A stretch of DNA of 49,735 bases from Granulicoccus phenolivorans DSM 17626 = NBRC 107789 = JCM 15570 (GTDB taxonomy: Bacteria; Actinomycetota; Actinomycetes; Propionibacteriales; Propionibacteriaceae). The number at the start of each line of letters is the position of its first letter. The stretch's first letter is position 1. The position numbers and the translations under genes were made by a program. The stretch covers positions 1 to 49,735 of the forward strand of contig NZ_AUHH01000031.1 in NCBI RefSeq assembly GCF_000423085.1, written 5' to 3'. A model generated the notes under the pieces. It saw only the letters and a program-made list of their open reading frames with translations, did not search any database and was not told the DNA's origin. Below are positions 1-8,509 of this stretch, in pieces.

Positions 1-140
1 TCGGCGCGGCTCCCATGAGTCCGGGCGACCCGTCGACGGGGGTCGCGCGATGGATCCCATCAGTCGGCGATAGCAACCGGCTCGCGCACTTGCTGCACCA
101 CCCGCGGGTTTCCGGAGGCGTCGCCGAGTCGCCTCTTCTG

Positions 141-380
141 TCGCGGGAGCGGCTCGGGGGGAATATTCTGTCGCGGGAGCGGCTCGGGGGGAATATTCTG
201 TCGCGGGAGCGGCTCGGGGGGAATATTCCGTCGCGGGAGCGGCTCGGGGGGAATATTCCGTCGCGGGAGCGGCTCGGGGGGAATATTCCGTCGCGGGAGC
301 GGCCCGGTGGAGATATTCCGTCGCGGGAAGCTCGGTGCCGGTTTTGCTGTCGCGCGAAGGCTGCCGGGGCACGATGTTGT
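141..380. repeat. 30-bp tandem repeat array, core TCGCGGGA (locus 1)
   Basis: Six near-identical 30-base units begin at 141, 171, 201, 231, 261 and 291. Each starts with TCGCGGGA, continues with a GC-rich middle and ends in the AT-richer GAATATTC. Two decayed units follow at 321 and 350, then short TCGCTGG remnants to about 400. Because 30 is a multiple of 3, open frames run through the array on both strands, but they encode only the repeat and have no start signals. The same core and period occur at 34111, 49091 and 49637 with different middles. Bases 1-140 hold no gene that I can support. Confidence 0.9.
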
Positions 381-417
381 CGCTGGTTGTCGCTGGTTGT
401 CGCCGGCCGGAGCAGCC

Positions 418-560
418 CACCCGCGTGTCATCCCTGGCCGGCGCGGCCCGCCCGTGTGTCATCCACCCGCCCGCGTGTCATCCCGGCCGGCGCGGCCCGA
501 CCAACGCCCCACCGCCCGTGTGCCATCCACCCGCCCGTGGTCATCCACCCGACCGGCGCA
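418..560. repeat. Degenerate direct repeats around GTGTCATCC
   Basis: Imperfect repeats of CCCGCCCGTGTGTCATCC alternate with GGCCGGCGCGGCCCG. No coding signal is convincing. The stretch separates the 30-bp array from the first real gene at 660. Confidence 0.6.
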
Positions 561-659
561 GCACCCTGAACTTGCCCGCCCGCGGGTCGGCGTACGCCCG
601 GGCGCGGAAGAGTTCGGCGCGGTCGCCGGGATCGCGTAGGCTCGAAGGAGTACACCGGG

Positions 660-1181
660 ATGAGTTCTGAGGGCAGATTGATGAGCAACCAAGAGTTGAG
701 CGGCGACAAGGTGAAGACGCGGAGCCTCGACCTGTTCTCCGCGATCCTGACGGTGATTTCGCTGCTGTGCCTGCTGTTCTGGGTGGCGGTGCTGGCCCAG
801 CAGGTGGGCAGTCCGATCACTTCGGGCTTCGCCTACTTCCTGACCGGCGCGATGCTGCTGCTGTTCGGGTTCCTCACGGTGAGCTGCGCCACGATGGCGT
901 ACGCCCGGCTGACCCTGGACGAGAACGGCGTGACCCGCAAGGGCATCCGCGGGTGGAGCGTGCCGTGGGAGGACGTGCTGGCGATGCGGGTCATCGGGGC
1001 CGACGGCAAGCGGCCGGCGCTGCACCTGAACCGGCTGCTGCAGCGCAAGCTCAGCGGTCCCGACCAGACGATGCCGACCCGGATCGGGCGCGACGACGTC
1101 GCCAGGGTCCAGGCCTTCCTGACCCAGCACCGGATCCCGGCCGAGGTGGGCGAACCGCTGCACGAGTCCACCCCGCACTGA
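660..1181 (+). CDS. Small membrane protein with PH-like cytoplasmic domain
   Basis: A 173-residue protein of unknown role. Two hydrophobic segments (about residues 27-47 and 57-77) form a hairpin. A soluble tail follows that reads like the bacterial PH-type domain often found after paired membrane helices: a strand-rich stretch with LTLDENGVTRKGIRG and then a W-S-V-P-W-E-D turn. The start at 660 is chosen because AAGGAG at 645-650 lies 9 bases before it; an ATG at 681 is the alternative. A TAGGCT -10 box at 637-642 would put the transcript start close to the ribosome site. The family call is by pattern only. Confidence 0.75.
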   Translation: MSSEGRLMSNQELSGDKVKTRSLDLFSAILTVISLLCLLFWVAVLAQQVGSPITSGFAYFLTGAMLLLFGFLTVSCATMAYARLTLDENGVTRKGIRGWSVPWEDVLAMRVIGADGKRPALHLNRLLQRKLSGPDQTMPTRIGRDDVARVQAFLTQHRIPAEVGEPLHESTPH

Positions 1182-1211
1182 GGTCCGCCCCGGTAACCCC
1201 CGGGATCCGGC

Positions 1212-2192
1212 TCAGGCCTCGGTCGAGATCTGCCGGAAGCGCTGCTGCCAGTTCGCCTCTTCGCGGACCCACAGCGCCGAATGCAGCGCCGAGGTCTCGG
1301 AGTCACTCACCCGGCACAGCAACAGGACCTGATCGGGGCTCAGCCGCTCCACCCGGAGCACGTCCAAGTCCGCCGGGCGCGGCAGCGCCCCCACCTCGGC
1401 CAGGGCCTTGGACCGGGGCAGTACGCCGGTCCCGCTGAACTGCAGCCAGCGCGGATGCAGCAGCGCGGCGGTCGCCGCCGGGTCATTGCGCACCACATCG
1501 GCGATCAACGAGCGCTCCAGCGAGATCACCAGTTCCTCATCGGCCAGTTCGCCCTCGATCGGCAGCATCTCGATCTCCGGCTCCGGCTGCGGGTCCCGCG
1601 GCTCATCGGCGGCCAGGGCGATGTCGTCGGGTTCGAACAGGTCGGCGTACGGATCCGCGGCACCCTGCGCCCCCGCATCCTCCGCACCGGCGCCCTCCGC
1701 CCCGACACCCGCCGCACCGACACCCTGCGCCCCGGCGAAACCGGGCCCGGTCTCGGGTCGCTTCCCCTGCTGGTACGCCGTCGCAGCGGCCCGGGCCCGC
1801 ACATCGGCGGCCTCGTTCAGGTCATGACCGGCGTGGCCCTTCACCCACTCGAAGCGAACCGTACGCCCGGCCAGCGCCGCATCGAGTTCCTTGAGCAGCT
1901 CCACGTTGAGCACCGGCTTGCCGTCGGACTTCTTCCAGCCCTTGCGCTTCCAGCCGGGCAGCCACTTGGTCAGCGAGTTGATCACATACTGCGAATCGCA
2001 CAGCACCCGCAGCTCCTCGGGACTGCCCGCGGTCTGCTGCAGCAGGTCGAGCACGGCCTTGAGCTCGCCCATGTTGTTCGTCCCGTGGGGCCAACCGCCG
2101 GCGGCCCAGTGGTCGTCGTCGATGTACCAGGCCCACCCCGCCGGGCCGGGATTGCCCAGGGCGGAACCGTCTGCTGCTGCGATGATCGTCAC
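1212..2192 (-). CDS. rnhA: Ribonuclease HI with C-terminal NTF2-like extension
   Basis: The N-terminal ~145 residues are RNase HI, which cuts the RNA strand of RNA-DNA hybrids. The four metal-binding acidic residues sit in DGSALGNPGPAG, GELKA, CDSQYV and the GHAGHDLNEAAD block. An Ala/Gly-rich linker (repeats like GAEGAGAEDAG) and an acidic stretch lead to a ~110-residue C-terminal domain resembling the DUF4440/SnoaL fold, giving 326 residues against about 155 for plain RNase HI. The start is GTG at 2192: the -10-like GAGAAT at 2199-2204 (minus strand) lies 6 bases upstream, so the message is probably leaderless. Upstream in-frame ATGs would lie at or before the transcript start. Confidence 0.93.
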   Translation of the reverse strand: MTIIAAADGSALGNPGPAGWAWYIDDDHWAAGGWPHGTNNMGELKAVLDLLQQTAGSPEELRVLCDSQYVINSLTKWLPGWKRKGWKKSDGKPVLNVELLKELDAALAGRTVRFEWVKGHAGHDLNEAADVRARAAATAYQQGKRPETGPGFAGAQGVGAAGVGAEGAGAEDAGAQGAADPYADLFEPDDIALAADEPRDPQPEPEIEMLPIEGELADEELVISLERSLIADVVRNDPAATAALLHPRWLQFSGTGVLPRSKALAEVGALPRPADLDVLRVERLSPDQVLLLCRVSDSETSALHSALWVREEANWQQRFRQISTEA

Positions 2193-2267
2193 CGCGCGAT
2201 TCTCACACATCCCGGGTGAGGGAGGCCGGGGCAACCACGTCGCCGTCGGCCCGGAGCGAGTCGTCGC

Positions 2268-2831
2268 TCAGGATTCACACTCGTCGCAGATACCGGTCGC
2301 GGGCAGGGCCACGAAGCAGGTCGGGCAGAACTTGAGCGGGCGCGCGTTCTCCTCCGGCTTGGGCGGCCGGGCGGCGCGTTGGGCCGCGCGGGCGGCCTTC
2401 TCGGTGTAGATGGTCGAGTAGCCGGGCGTACCGCCATCGGCCGGCATCGAGTGGCAGAACTTGCGGTAGCACTCCAACCGGGCCCGGGCGGCGTGCTCCT
2501 CGCGCTCCTGCGGATCGGTGAGGGCCGGGAGAGCGGCGACCTTGAGGACCAGGTCGTAGCCCGCGCCCACCATCCCGTCGGTTTTGTGCACCACCAGGGC
2601 CGACAGGGCCGGGTCACTGTTGTGGTGGCAGACCCGGACGACCAGGCCCAGGACCTTGCCGATCCATTGCCGCGAGGGGCCCTTGGCGACGATTCCCGAG
2701 TGCTTCTGGACGCGTTCGGCGAGGTCACTGTAGGTGATGGTCGCGTGATACCGGGTGGCGACGTCATCGCGCAGAATCAGGTATGCCGACTTGGCCCAGC
2801 GTTCCAGATTGGCCTCGAAAGTTGTCGCCAT
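2268..2831 (-). CDS. Hypothetical protein with C-terminal zinc ribbon
   Basis: A 187-residue soluble protein that I do not recognise. The N-terminal 110 residues are mixed helix and strand and contain conserved-looking SGIVAKGPSRQWIGKVLG. The C-terminus ends in a CPTC ... CDEC pair of cysteine knuckles typical of a small zinc ribbon. It begins with MATTFEANLERW directly after a GGCGA ribosome-site-like stretch and lies upstream of rnhA on the same strand, 75 bases away. DNA or RNA binding is possible from the ribbon, but nothing else supports it. Confidence 0.8.
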   Translation of the reverse strand: MATTFEANLERWAKSAYLILRDDVATRYHATITYSDLAERVQKHSGIVAKGPSRQWIGKVLGLVVRVCHHNSDPALSALVVHKTDGMVGAGYDLVLKVAALPALTDPQEREEHAARARLECYRKFCHSMPADGGTPGYSTIYTEKAARAAQRAARPPKPEENARPLKFCPTCFVALPATGICDECES

Positions 2832-2917
2832 CTCGCCTCCGCGTCGTCCGACACACCGACTCTACTGCGTCGGAGAACGGCTGGGGAAACACGAGCTGAA
2901 CGGTGGATAGCCACTGG

Positions 2918-2931
2918 GCCTATTCATAGGC
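2918..2931. promoter_or_regulatory. Perfect palindrome GCCTATTCATAGGC
   Basis: Six-base arms around TC, in the divergent gap between the zinc-ribbon gene and the FMN-binding gene. A TACGCT -10-like box follows at 2944-2949. It fits an operator for the gene at 2973, but no regulator is adjacent. Confidence 0.4.
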
Positions 2932-2972
2932 ATGATTCGCATGTACGCTCGGGCGAACGCGAAAGGAGCGAC

Positions 2973-3476
2973 ATGGGTCGCCTGGGAATCGATGACATCG
3001 AGAATCTGCGCAGCGTCCGGCTCGGCCTGGCCGAACGCGACGAACTGCTGGCGGCGCAGACCGAATGCACCTTCTGCTTCCGCGGGCCCGACGGCTGGCC
3101 CAGTGGAGTCATCATGAGCTTCCTGCTCGCCGAGGGGCACTTCTGGTTCACCTCGGTGGCCGGGCGTCCGCAGGTCGATCGACTGGCCGAGGACGCGCGG
3201 GTCTCGTTGGTGGTGACCAACGCCGGCACCGACCTGCCCGGGCGGCAGATGCTCACCCTGCGCGGGACCGCCGTGGTACATCGCGACGCCGCCCGGAAGG
3301 ACTGGTTCTTCGGGGAGTTCACCCGGCGGCATCAACCGGCCGATCCGGCCGCGTTCCGCCGGCTGCTGGACAGCCCCAACCGGGTCGTCATCGAGGTCAC
3401 CCCGACCGGGATCGCGGCCAGTCATGATTCCCGCCGGATGCCCGGCAATGGTCGCGGTGGCGTGACCGGCAGTTGA
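2973..3476 (+). CDS. Pyridoxamine 5'-phosphate oxidase-family FMN-binding protein
   Basis: A 167-residue protein of the FMN-binding split-barrel type. The order FLLAEGHFWFTSVAGRPQVDRLAEDARVS, then LTLRGTAVVHRD, is the usual strand pattern of this family in actinobacteria, including F420- or FMN-dependent reductases. The start at 2973 has AAAGGAG about 5 bases upstream. Substrate cannot be told. It stands alone, ending 9 bases from the stop of the convergent permease at 3485. Confidence 0.85.
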   Translation: MGRLGIDDIENLRSVRLGLAERDELLAAQTECTFCFRGPDGWPSGVIMSFLLAEGHFWFTSVAGRPQVDRLAEDARVSLVVTNAGTDLPGRQMLTLRGTAVVHRDAARKDWFFGEFTRRHQPADPAAFRRLLDSPNRVVIEVTPTGIAASHDSRRMPGNGRGGVTGS

Positions 3477-3484
3477 GCCGGAGC

Positions 3485-5017
3485 TCAGCCCTGCTCGCGT
3501 ACCGGCTCCGGAACCTGATCGGCGGCCGGCAGCGTCCGCGCGAAGCCGTGTCGGAAGAAGTCCGGCCCGACCCGGCGCTGCCACAGCATCAGCGGAATCC
3601 CGACCAGCATCCCGACCGCGCCGAGGACGAACACCGCACCGATCTCCCAGGGCCCGATCCGCACTACGGTCTCACCGAAGTCCGGGGCCAGTGAGGTGAT
3701 CGTCAGCCACAGCGCGGCGGCCAGCATCATCAGCCCGCCGAGGCCGGGCAGGATCCGCCGGGACAGCACCTGCCCCGGCCCCACCGCCCGATCGCGGTAC
3801 AGCTTCGCGCAGGCCAGCCCGGTCATCCCGTAATAGAATCCGATCGCAATCCCGCAGGCGGTGACCGCATCGGCGATCATTCCGCCGCCGGCGGTGAAGT
3901 TCAGCACGATGTACAGCGCCACCGACACCAGGCCCATCGCCCAGGTGGACACACTCGGGGTCAGCCGGCGCGGGTGGACCCGGCCGAAGACCGCCGGCAG
4001 CGCCCGGTGGAAGGCCATCGAGAAGGTGGTCCGCGCCGTCGGCAGCAGGGTGGTCTGGGTCGAGGCCGCCGCGGAGGTGAGCACCATCAGCACCAGCAGG
4101 TGCACCAGCACCTGGCCCAGCGCTGAATCGCCGAAGACCGCGGTCCCCAGGGCGGCGATCACGTCGTCGAAGTGGTCCGGGTTGGCCAGCCCGAGTCCGG
4201 TCGTCCCGACCCCGGCGTACGCCAGGGCGGCGACGGTGGTCAGCAGATAGATCCCCAGCAGCACCACCGTGGCGGTCAGCGCGGCCCGGCCCGGGGCCCG
4301 ATGCCGATCGCGGGTCTCCTCGTTGACCGACAGCACCGAGTCCCAGCCCCAATAGATGAACACCATCAGCAGCACGGTGTTGGCGAAGGTCGACAGGTCC
4401 ATGTTGATCGGGACGAACCACTCCCAGCTCGGCAGGCTGGAGCCCGGGATCGGCGTCCCCGCGGCGAATCCGGCCCCGACCCGGACCAGTGCCACCACCG
4501 CGAACAGCAGCAGCATCACCGCCTCGATCCCGACCAGGGCGGTCTGCAGCTTCGCCGACACCCGGATCCCACGGACGCACAGCCAGGTCATCCCGAGGAT
4601 GAAGGCCACCCCGACCGCGAGTACGGCCGGGTGGGTCGGATCGGCGCCGATCTCCGCGGCCCCGACCAGCAGGAAGGTGTACTGCCCGGTGACCTGGGCC
4701 AGCGACGCCATCACCAGCACATCGCAGACCACGATCGCCCACCCCGACAGCCAGCCCCAGACCGGCCCGAAGGCCCGGGAGACCCAGACGAAGGAGGTGC
4801 CGCAGTCGGGCTCGGCCCGGTTCAGGTGGTAGTAGCCCAGCGCACAGCAGAACGTCGGGAGGAACGCCAGCAGCACGATCGCCGGCGCCTGCAGCCCGAC
4901 CCCGGCGGCGACCAGCCCGAGGGTGGCCGCGATCGAGTACGCCGGGCCGGTCGAGGCGACCCCGATCACCAGGGAGTCGACGGTGCTCAGCGCCGAGGAG
5001 CGCAAACCTTTGGCCAC
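3485..5017 (-). CDS. APC-family amino acid permease
   Basis: A 510-residue integral membrane protein with about 12-14 hydrophobic helices. Family marks are the first-helix GVASTGPAYSIAATLG, FVWVSRAFGPVWGWLSGW and the FIYWGWDSVLSVNEETRD block, all typical of amino acid/polyamine/organocation permeases with a sodium- or proton-coupled LeuT-like fold. I chose GTG at 5017 because TACACT (-10) at 5024-5029 is 6 bases upstream, giving a leaderless message. The stop of the upstream MFS gene is 23 bases away, so this gene has its own promoter as well as possible read-through. Confidence 0.92.
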   Translation of the reverse strand: MAKGLRSSALSTVDSLVIGVASTGPAYSIAATLGLVAAGVGLQAPAIVLLAFLPTFCCALGYYHLNRAEPDCGTSFVWVSRAFGPVWGWLSGWAIVVCDVLVMASLAQVTGQYTFLLVGAAEIGADPTHPAVLAVGVAFILGMTWLCVRGIRVSAKLQTALVGIEAVMLLLFAVVALVRVGAGFAAGTPIPGSSLPSWEWFVPINMDLSTFANTVLLMVFIYWGWDSVLSVNEETRDRHRAPGRAALTATVVLLGIYLLTTVAALAYAGVGTTGLGLANPDHFDDVIAALGTAVFGDSALGQVLVHLLVLMVLTSAAASTQTTLLPTARTTFSMAFHRALPAVFGRVHPRRLTPSVSTWAMGLVSVALYIVLNFTAGGGMIADAVTACGIAIGFYYGMTGLACAKLYRDRAVGPGQVLSRRILPGLGGLMMLAAALWLTITSLAPDFGETVVRIGPWEIGAVFVLGAVGMLVGIPLMLWQRRVGPDFFRHGFARTLPAADQVPEPVREQG

Positions 5018-5040
5018 CGCAGCAGTGTAGAGGCGCCCGA

Positions 5041-6291
5041 CTAGGCCCGATACCGCCAGAAGGCCGGGACGATCAGGGCCGCCAGGATCACCCCGACGAT
5101 CACCAGCACGCCACCCCCCGTGGTGGTGATCGCCGTGCCCACCACTGCGGCAGCGGCCCCGTGCAGGGTGTCGGCCAGCCGCGGCCCGCCCGCCACCACC
5201 ACGATGAACACGCCCTGCAGCCGGCCGCGGACCGACTCGTCGGCCGCCGATTGCAGCATGGTCTGCCGGAATGCCGCCGAGGCCATGTCGGCGGCCCCCG
5301 CGATGGCCAGCAGGAGCGTCGCGACGCCCAGCCACGGCCACGGTTCCCCGACCGCCAGCCACAGCGTGATGCCGAAGCCGACGATCCCCAGGCCCCACAC
5401 GATGATGCACAGGATCACCGCCCGACCGTGCCGCCGCACCTGGGAGACCCAGCCGGAGAAGACCCCACCCAGCGCCGCCCCGGCGGGAATCGCAACCATC
5501 AGCACGGCGTACTGCCAGCCGCCCTCCAGCGGGCCGCCGAAGGACTCGTGCGCGATCTGCGGGAACAGCGCCCGCGGCATGCCGAACACCATCGCGATCA
5601 GGTCGACCACGAAGCTCATCATCAGGATCGGCTGGGTCCGCAGGTACGCCAGCCCGTCCAGCACCGAGGCGACGTTGGGTTTGCTCAGCCCACCCGGCGG
5701 GGGCAGCGACGGCAGGTGCAGCACCGCCCAGAGGGTGGCGACCAGGCACAGGGTGTCGATCAGGTACAGCACGGTGTACCCGAGCACCGGGATCAGCGCG
5801 CCGCCCAGCAGCGGCCCCGCGATGGCGCCGAACTGCATCACGGTCATGTTGAGCGAGTTCGCCGCCGGCAGCAGATGTTTGGGCAGCAACTGCGGCAGCA
5901 CCGCGGTCCGGGTGGGCTGGTTGATCGCGAAGAAGGCCTGCTGGATCGCGAACAGGCCGAGAATGAGCCAGGGATTGTTCAGTCCCAGCGCCGCCTGCAC
6001 GGTGAACAGGGCCGCGGTGCCGATCAGCCCGAGCGTACTGATCAGCATCAGCGTACGCCGGTTGAACGCGTCGGCCATCGCTCCGCCCCACAGCCCGAAC
6101 ACCACCAGGGGAACCAGACCGAACAGGCCGGTCAGGCCGACCATGCCGGAGGACTGGGTGATCTGGTACAGCTGTGCCGGTACCGCCGCCACGGTCACCT
6201 GGGCGCCGATCACGGTGATGATGTTCGCGGTCCACAGGCGCTTGAAATCGGGGTTGCGCAGAGGTCGGGTATCGGCGAGGAGGCGGGGCAC
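5041..6291 (-). CDS. MFS transporter, EntS/MFS_3-like exporter
   Basis: A 416-residue, 12-helix major facilitator. The motif A loop is seen as GGAMADAFNRR at residues 69-79 between helices 2 and 3. The fold and the LPQLLPKHLLPAANSLNM stretch match the EntS-type exporter group (siderophore or drug efflux). The start is GTG at 6291: TAGGAT (minus strand, 6298-6303) sits 6 bases before it, so translation is leaderless. The divergent gene at 6367 has its own TAGGCT box, giving two back-to-back leaderless promoters within 75 bases. Substrate unknown. Confidence 0.92.
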   Translation of the reverse strand: MPRLLADTRPLRNPDFKRLWTANIITVIGAQVTVAAVPAQLYQITQSSGMVGLTGLFGLVPLVVFGLWGGAMADAFNRRTLMLISTLGLIGTAALFTVQAALGLNNPWLILGLFAIQQAFFAINQPTRTAVLPQLLPKHLLPAANSLNMTVMQFGAIAGPLLGGALIPVLGYTVLYLIDTLCLVATLWAVLHLPSLPPPGGLSKPNVASVLDGLAYLRTQPILMMSFVVDLIAMVFGMPRALFPQIAHESFGGPLEGGWQYAVLMVAIPAGAALGGVFSGWVSQVRRHGRAVILCIIVWGLGIVGFGITLWLAVGEPWPWLGVATLLLAIAGAADMASAAFRQTMLQSAADESVRGRLQGVFIVVVAGGPRLADTLHGAAAAVVGTAITTTGGGVLVIVGVILAALIVPAFWRYRA

Positions 6292-6366
6292 CGGCCGATC
6301 CTACGTCCGGCGGAGCGTCCGGCCGAAAATGCGAGGCTGTCCCCACCCTCGCCTAGGCTGGACACC

Positions 6367-7203
6367 ATGAGTGAGGTCCGGTTCAATTCGCCCCCCGGGT
6401 GGCCCGCCCAGCCGCCCGCGTCCGGTTGGGTACCGCCGGCGAATTATCCGACCCCGCCGCCGCAGTGGCCGTTCTGGACCCACCCCGACGGTTCGCCGGC
6501 CGAGGCGCCCGAGGGGCAGTGGGTGCCCACCGTCTCCGCCCCCGATCCCGGCTGGGCCCCGCCGACCGGCCCCGCGGTCGGGAAGGGCGCCGCCCCGAAG
6601 CAACCCACCGAGCCGACGGCGACCGGGGCCGGGCCGGCCAAGTCCCGGATCAGGCCGTCGCGGCCGCTGATCGTCGCCCTGGTGGCCCTGGTCGTGGTGC
6701 TGATCGGGGTCGGTGCCGTGGTGGCCGCGACCCAGTATGCCCAGCGCGGCCCGGCCCTGGAGCCGGGCCGGCTGGGGGAATTGCGTGTGGGTGACCCGGT
6801 CGAGAAAGGGGTCCAGCTCGGGATGCTGCGCCCGAGTACCCAGGACTTCTGCTCCCCGTACGTCGCGACCGAGGGCTATCACCAGGTGTATTTCAGCGTC
6901 GGGCAGCAGACCGCCCACGGCGAGCAGGTCGTCCTGGAGATCCTGGTCAACACCGGCGCGCTGGTGCGTACCGGCAAGGACATCCGGATCGGCAGCACCG
7001 GCGACGAGGTCGCCCGGGCGTACGGCCGGCAGTTGCAGCACGACACCTTCGAGACCAACACCGGGGCCGTCGACCTGCCCTACGTGGAGAACGGCGACGG
7101 CGCCCTGGTGTTCCTCACCGACTCGGTCAGCGGGGTCGTCAACGGGATGATGGCGGTCACCACCGAGCGGCTGCAGAGCCGCGAACTGTACGCCGGCTGT
7201 TGA
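6367..7203 (+). CDS. Proline-rich single-pass membrane protein with extracytoplasmic domain
   Basis: A 278-residue protein. Residues 1-95 are Pro/Trp/Gly-rich (PPGWPAQPPASGW and similar) and probably cytoplasmic and disordered. One hydrophobic helix follows (LIVALVALVVVLIGVGAVVAA, about 99-119), then a ~155-residue outside domain with two cysteines and the pattern GDPVEKGVQLGML ... IRIGSTGDEVARAYG, which looks like a repeated small alpha/beta unit. The topology is like actinobacterial septum or cell-envelope proteins, but I do not recognise the family. TAGGCT at 6354-6359 is 7 bases before the ATG, so the message is leaderless. Confidence 0.85.
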   Translation: MSEVRFNSPPGWPAQPPASGWVPPANYPTPPPQWPFWTHPDGSPAEAPEGQWVPTVSAPDPGWAPPTGPAVGKGAAPKQPTEPTATGAGPAKSRIRPSRPLIVALVALVVVLIGVGAVVAATQYAQRGPALEPGRLGELRVGDPVEKGVQLGMLRPSTQDFCSPYVATEGYHQVYFSVGQQTAHGEQVVLEILVNTGALVRTGKDIRIGSTGDEVARAYGRQLQHDTFETNTGAVDLPYVENGDGALVFLTDSVSGVVNGMMAVTTERLQSRELYAGC

Positions 7204-7209
7204 CCCCGC

Positions 7210-8352
7210 TCAGCGGGCCAGATCCCGGCTGATCACCAGCCGCTGGATCTGGTTGGTGCCCTCGAAGATCTGCATCACCTTGGTCTCGCGCATGTAGCGC
7301 TCGACCGGGAAGTCCTTGGTGTAGCCCGCCCCACCGAAGACCTGCACGGCGTCGGTGGTGACCTTCATCGCATTGTCGGTGGCGATCAGCTTCGCGATCG
7401 AGGCCTGCCGGGAGTACGGCCGGCCGGCATCGGCCAGCCGCGCCGCGTGCAGGTAGGTGGCCCGGGCCGACTCCACCGCCGCGGCCATGTCGGCGAGCAG
7501 GAAGCCGAGTCCCTGGTGGTCGATGATTTTCTTGCCGAAGGCCTCACGCTCCTTGGCGTACGCGATCGCCGCGTCCAGGGCTCCCTGGGCGACCCCGACG
7601 GCGGCCGCGGCGATGCCGAGGCGACCGGCGTCCAGGGCGCTGAACGCGATCGGCAGCCCCTGTCCTTCCGCACCGATCCGACGCTCGGCAGGGACCCGGG
7701 CGTTGTCGAACAGCATCGTGGCGGTCGGGGAACTCATCAGGCCCATCTTGTCCTCGGGGCGATCGGCGGTCATCCCCTCGGTCTTCCCGTCGACGTGGAA
7801 GGCGGAAATGCCCTTGGCGCCGTCGTCGCTGGTACGAGCCATCACCAGGTAGAAGTCGGCGACCCCACCGTGGGTGGTCCAGGCCTTGGCCCCCTTGATC
7901 AGGTAGTCCTCGCCGTCGCGGACCGCCCGGGTCTTCATCGCGCCGGCGTCGGAACCGGCGTGCGCCTCGGACAGGCAGTAGCCGCCGAGCTGCTCGCCGC
8001 TGAGCATGCCCGCCAGCCACCGGTCCTTCTGCTCCGGGCTGCCGAACCGGGTCATCGCGTAGCACGACAGCGTGTGCAGGCTCACCCCGACACCGACCGC
8101 GGCCCACGCCGAGGCGATCTCCTCCACGACCTGGAGGTAGACCTCGTTGGGCTGGCCGAGGCCGCCGTACTCCTCGGGGAAGGGCAGGGTCAACAGTCCG
8201 GCGCGGCCGAGGGTGCGAAACACTTCCCGGGGGAAGGTGTGCTCGCGTTCGTACTGATCGACGATGGGTCGCATCTCCTTGTCGACGATCTCCCGCGTCA
8301 GCTGGATCAGATCATCGGATTCCTCGGTGGGCATCATGCGCTCGGCGGGCAT
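7210..8352 (-). CDS. Acyl-CoA dehydrogenase
   Basis: A 380-residue FAD enzyme that removes two hydrogens from an acyl-CoA at the alpha-beta bond. Family marks are YCLSEAHAGSDAGAMKT (substrate and FAD binding) and the C-terminal YMRETKVMQIFEGTNQIQR, whose Glu is the usual catalytic base. Length is standard. An AAGGAG ribosome site sits 5 bases before the ATG, and a GATACT -10-like box lies at 8387-8392 on this strand. It is divergent from a BadH-like dehydrogenase and shares its operator-rich gap. In this context an AliB-like role (dehydrogenation of a cyclohexanecarboxyl-CoA-type substrate) is plausible but unproven. Confidence 0.95.
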   Translation of the reverse strand: MPAERMMPTEESDDLIQLTREIVDKEMRPIVDQYEREHTFPREVFRTLGRAGLLTLPFPEEYGGLGQPNEVYLQVVEEIASAWAAVGVGVSLHTLSCYAMTRFGSPEQKDRWLAGMLSGEQLGGYCLSEAHAGSDAGAMKTRAVRDGEDYLIKGAKAWTTHGGVADFYLVMARTSDDGAKGISAFHVDGKTEGMTADRPEDKMGLMSSPTATMLFDNARVPAERRIGAEGQGLPIAFSALDAGRLGIAAAAVGVAQGALDAAIAYAKEREAFGKKIIDHQGLGFLLADMAAAVESARATYLHAARLADAGRPYSRQASIAKLIATDNAMKVTTDAVQVFGGAGYTKDFPVERYMRETKVMQIFEGTNQIQRLVISRDLAR

Positions 8353-8430
8353 CGTGGCTCCTTGGGTCGACGTTGGCCTGCCACCAGTATCAGATCAAAA
8401 GGCTGAAAAGTCGACCCTTGAGAGGAAAAA

Positions 8431-8471
8431 TCGACCGAAGGGTTGAAAAATGAGTCGAACCCGCATAGCGT
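8431..8471 (+). promoter_or_regulatory. Promoter with 17-bp operator, copy A
   Basis: TCGACCGAAGGGTTGAA at 8431-8447 overlaps a -35 TTGAAA (8443-8448), followed by a 17-base spacer and the -10 TAGCGT (8466-8471). The same operator, -35, spacer length and -10 recur at 10106-10146 before the acyl-CoA ligase, matching at 14 of 17 operator positions. It drives the dehydrogenase at 8510. Further TCGAC half-sites occur at 8411 and 8367 toward the divergent acyl-CoA dehydrogenase gene. The likely binder is the TetR protein encoded at 9368-9988. Confidence 0.7.
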
Positions 8472-8509
8472 CGGCATCATCCAGAACCGGACAAACACAA
8501 GGAAGTGGC

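Noticed and set aside
141-320. CRISPR array
   Set aside because: The whole 30-bp unit is repeated, so there are no unique spacers, and no cas genes are in the window.
15-639. Open frames on both strands of the first repeat array
   Set aside because: They encode only the 30-bp unit read as ten-residue repeats and have no ribosome site or promoter.
3485-6346. A 953-residue permease reaching past the MFS gene
   Set aside because: Residues before the GTG at 5017 are the shadow of the MFS gene in another frame.
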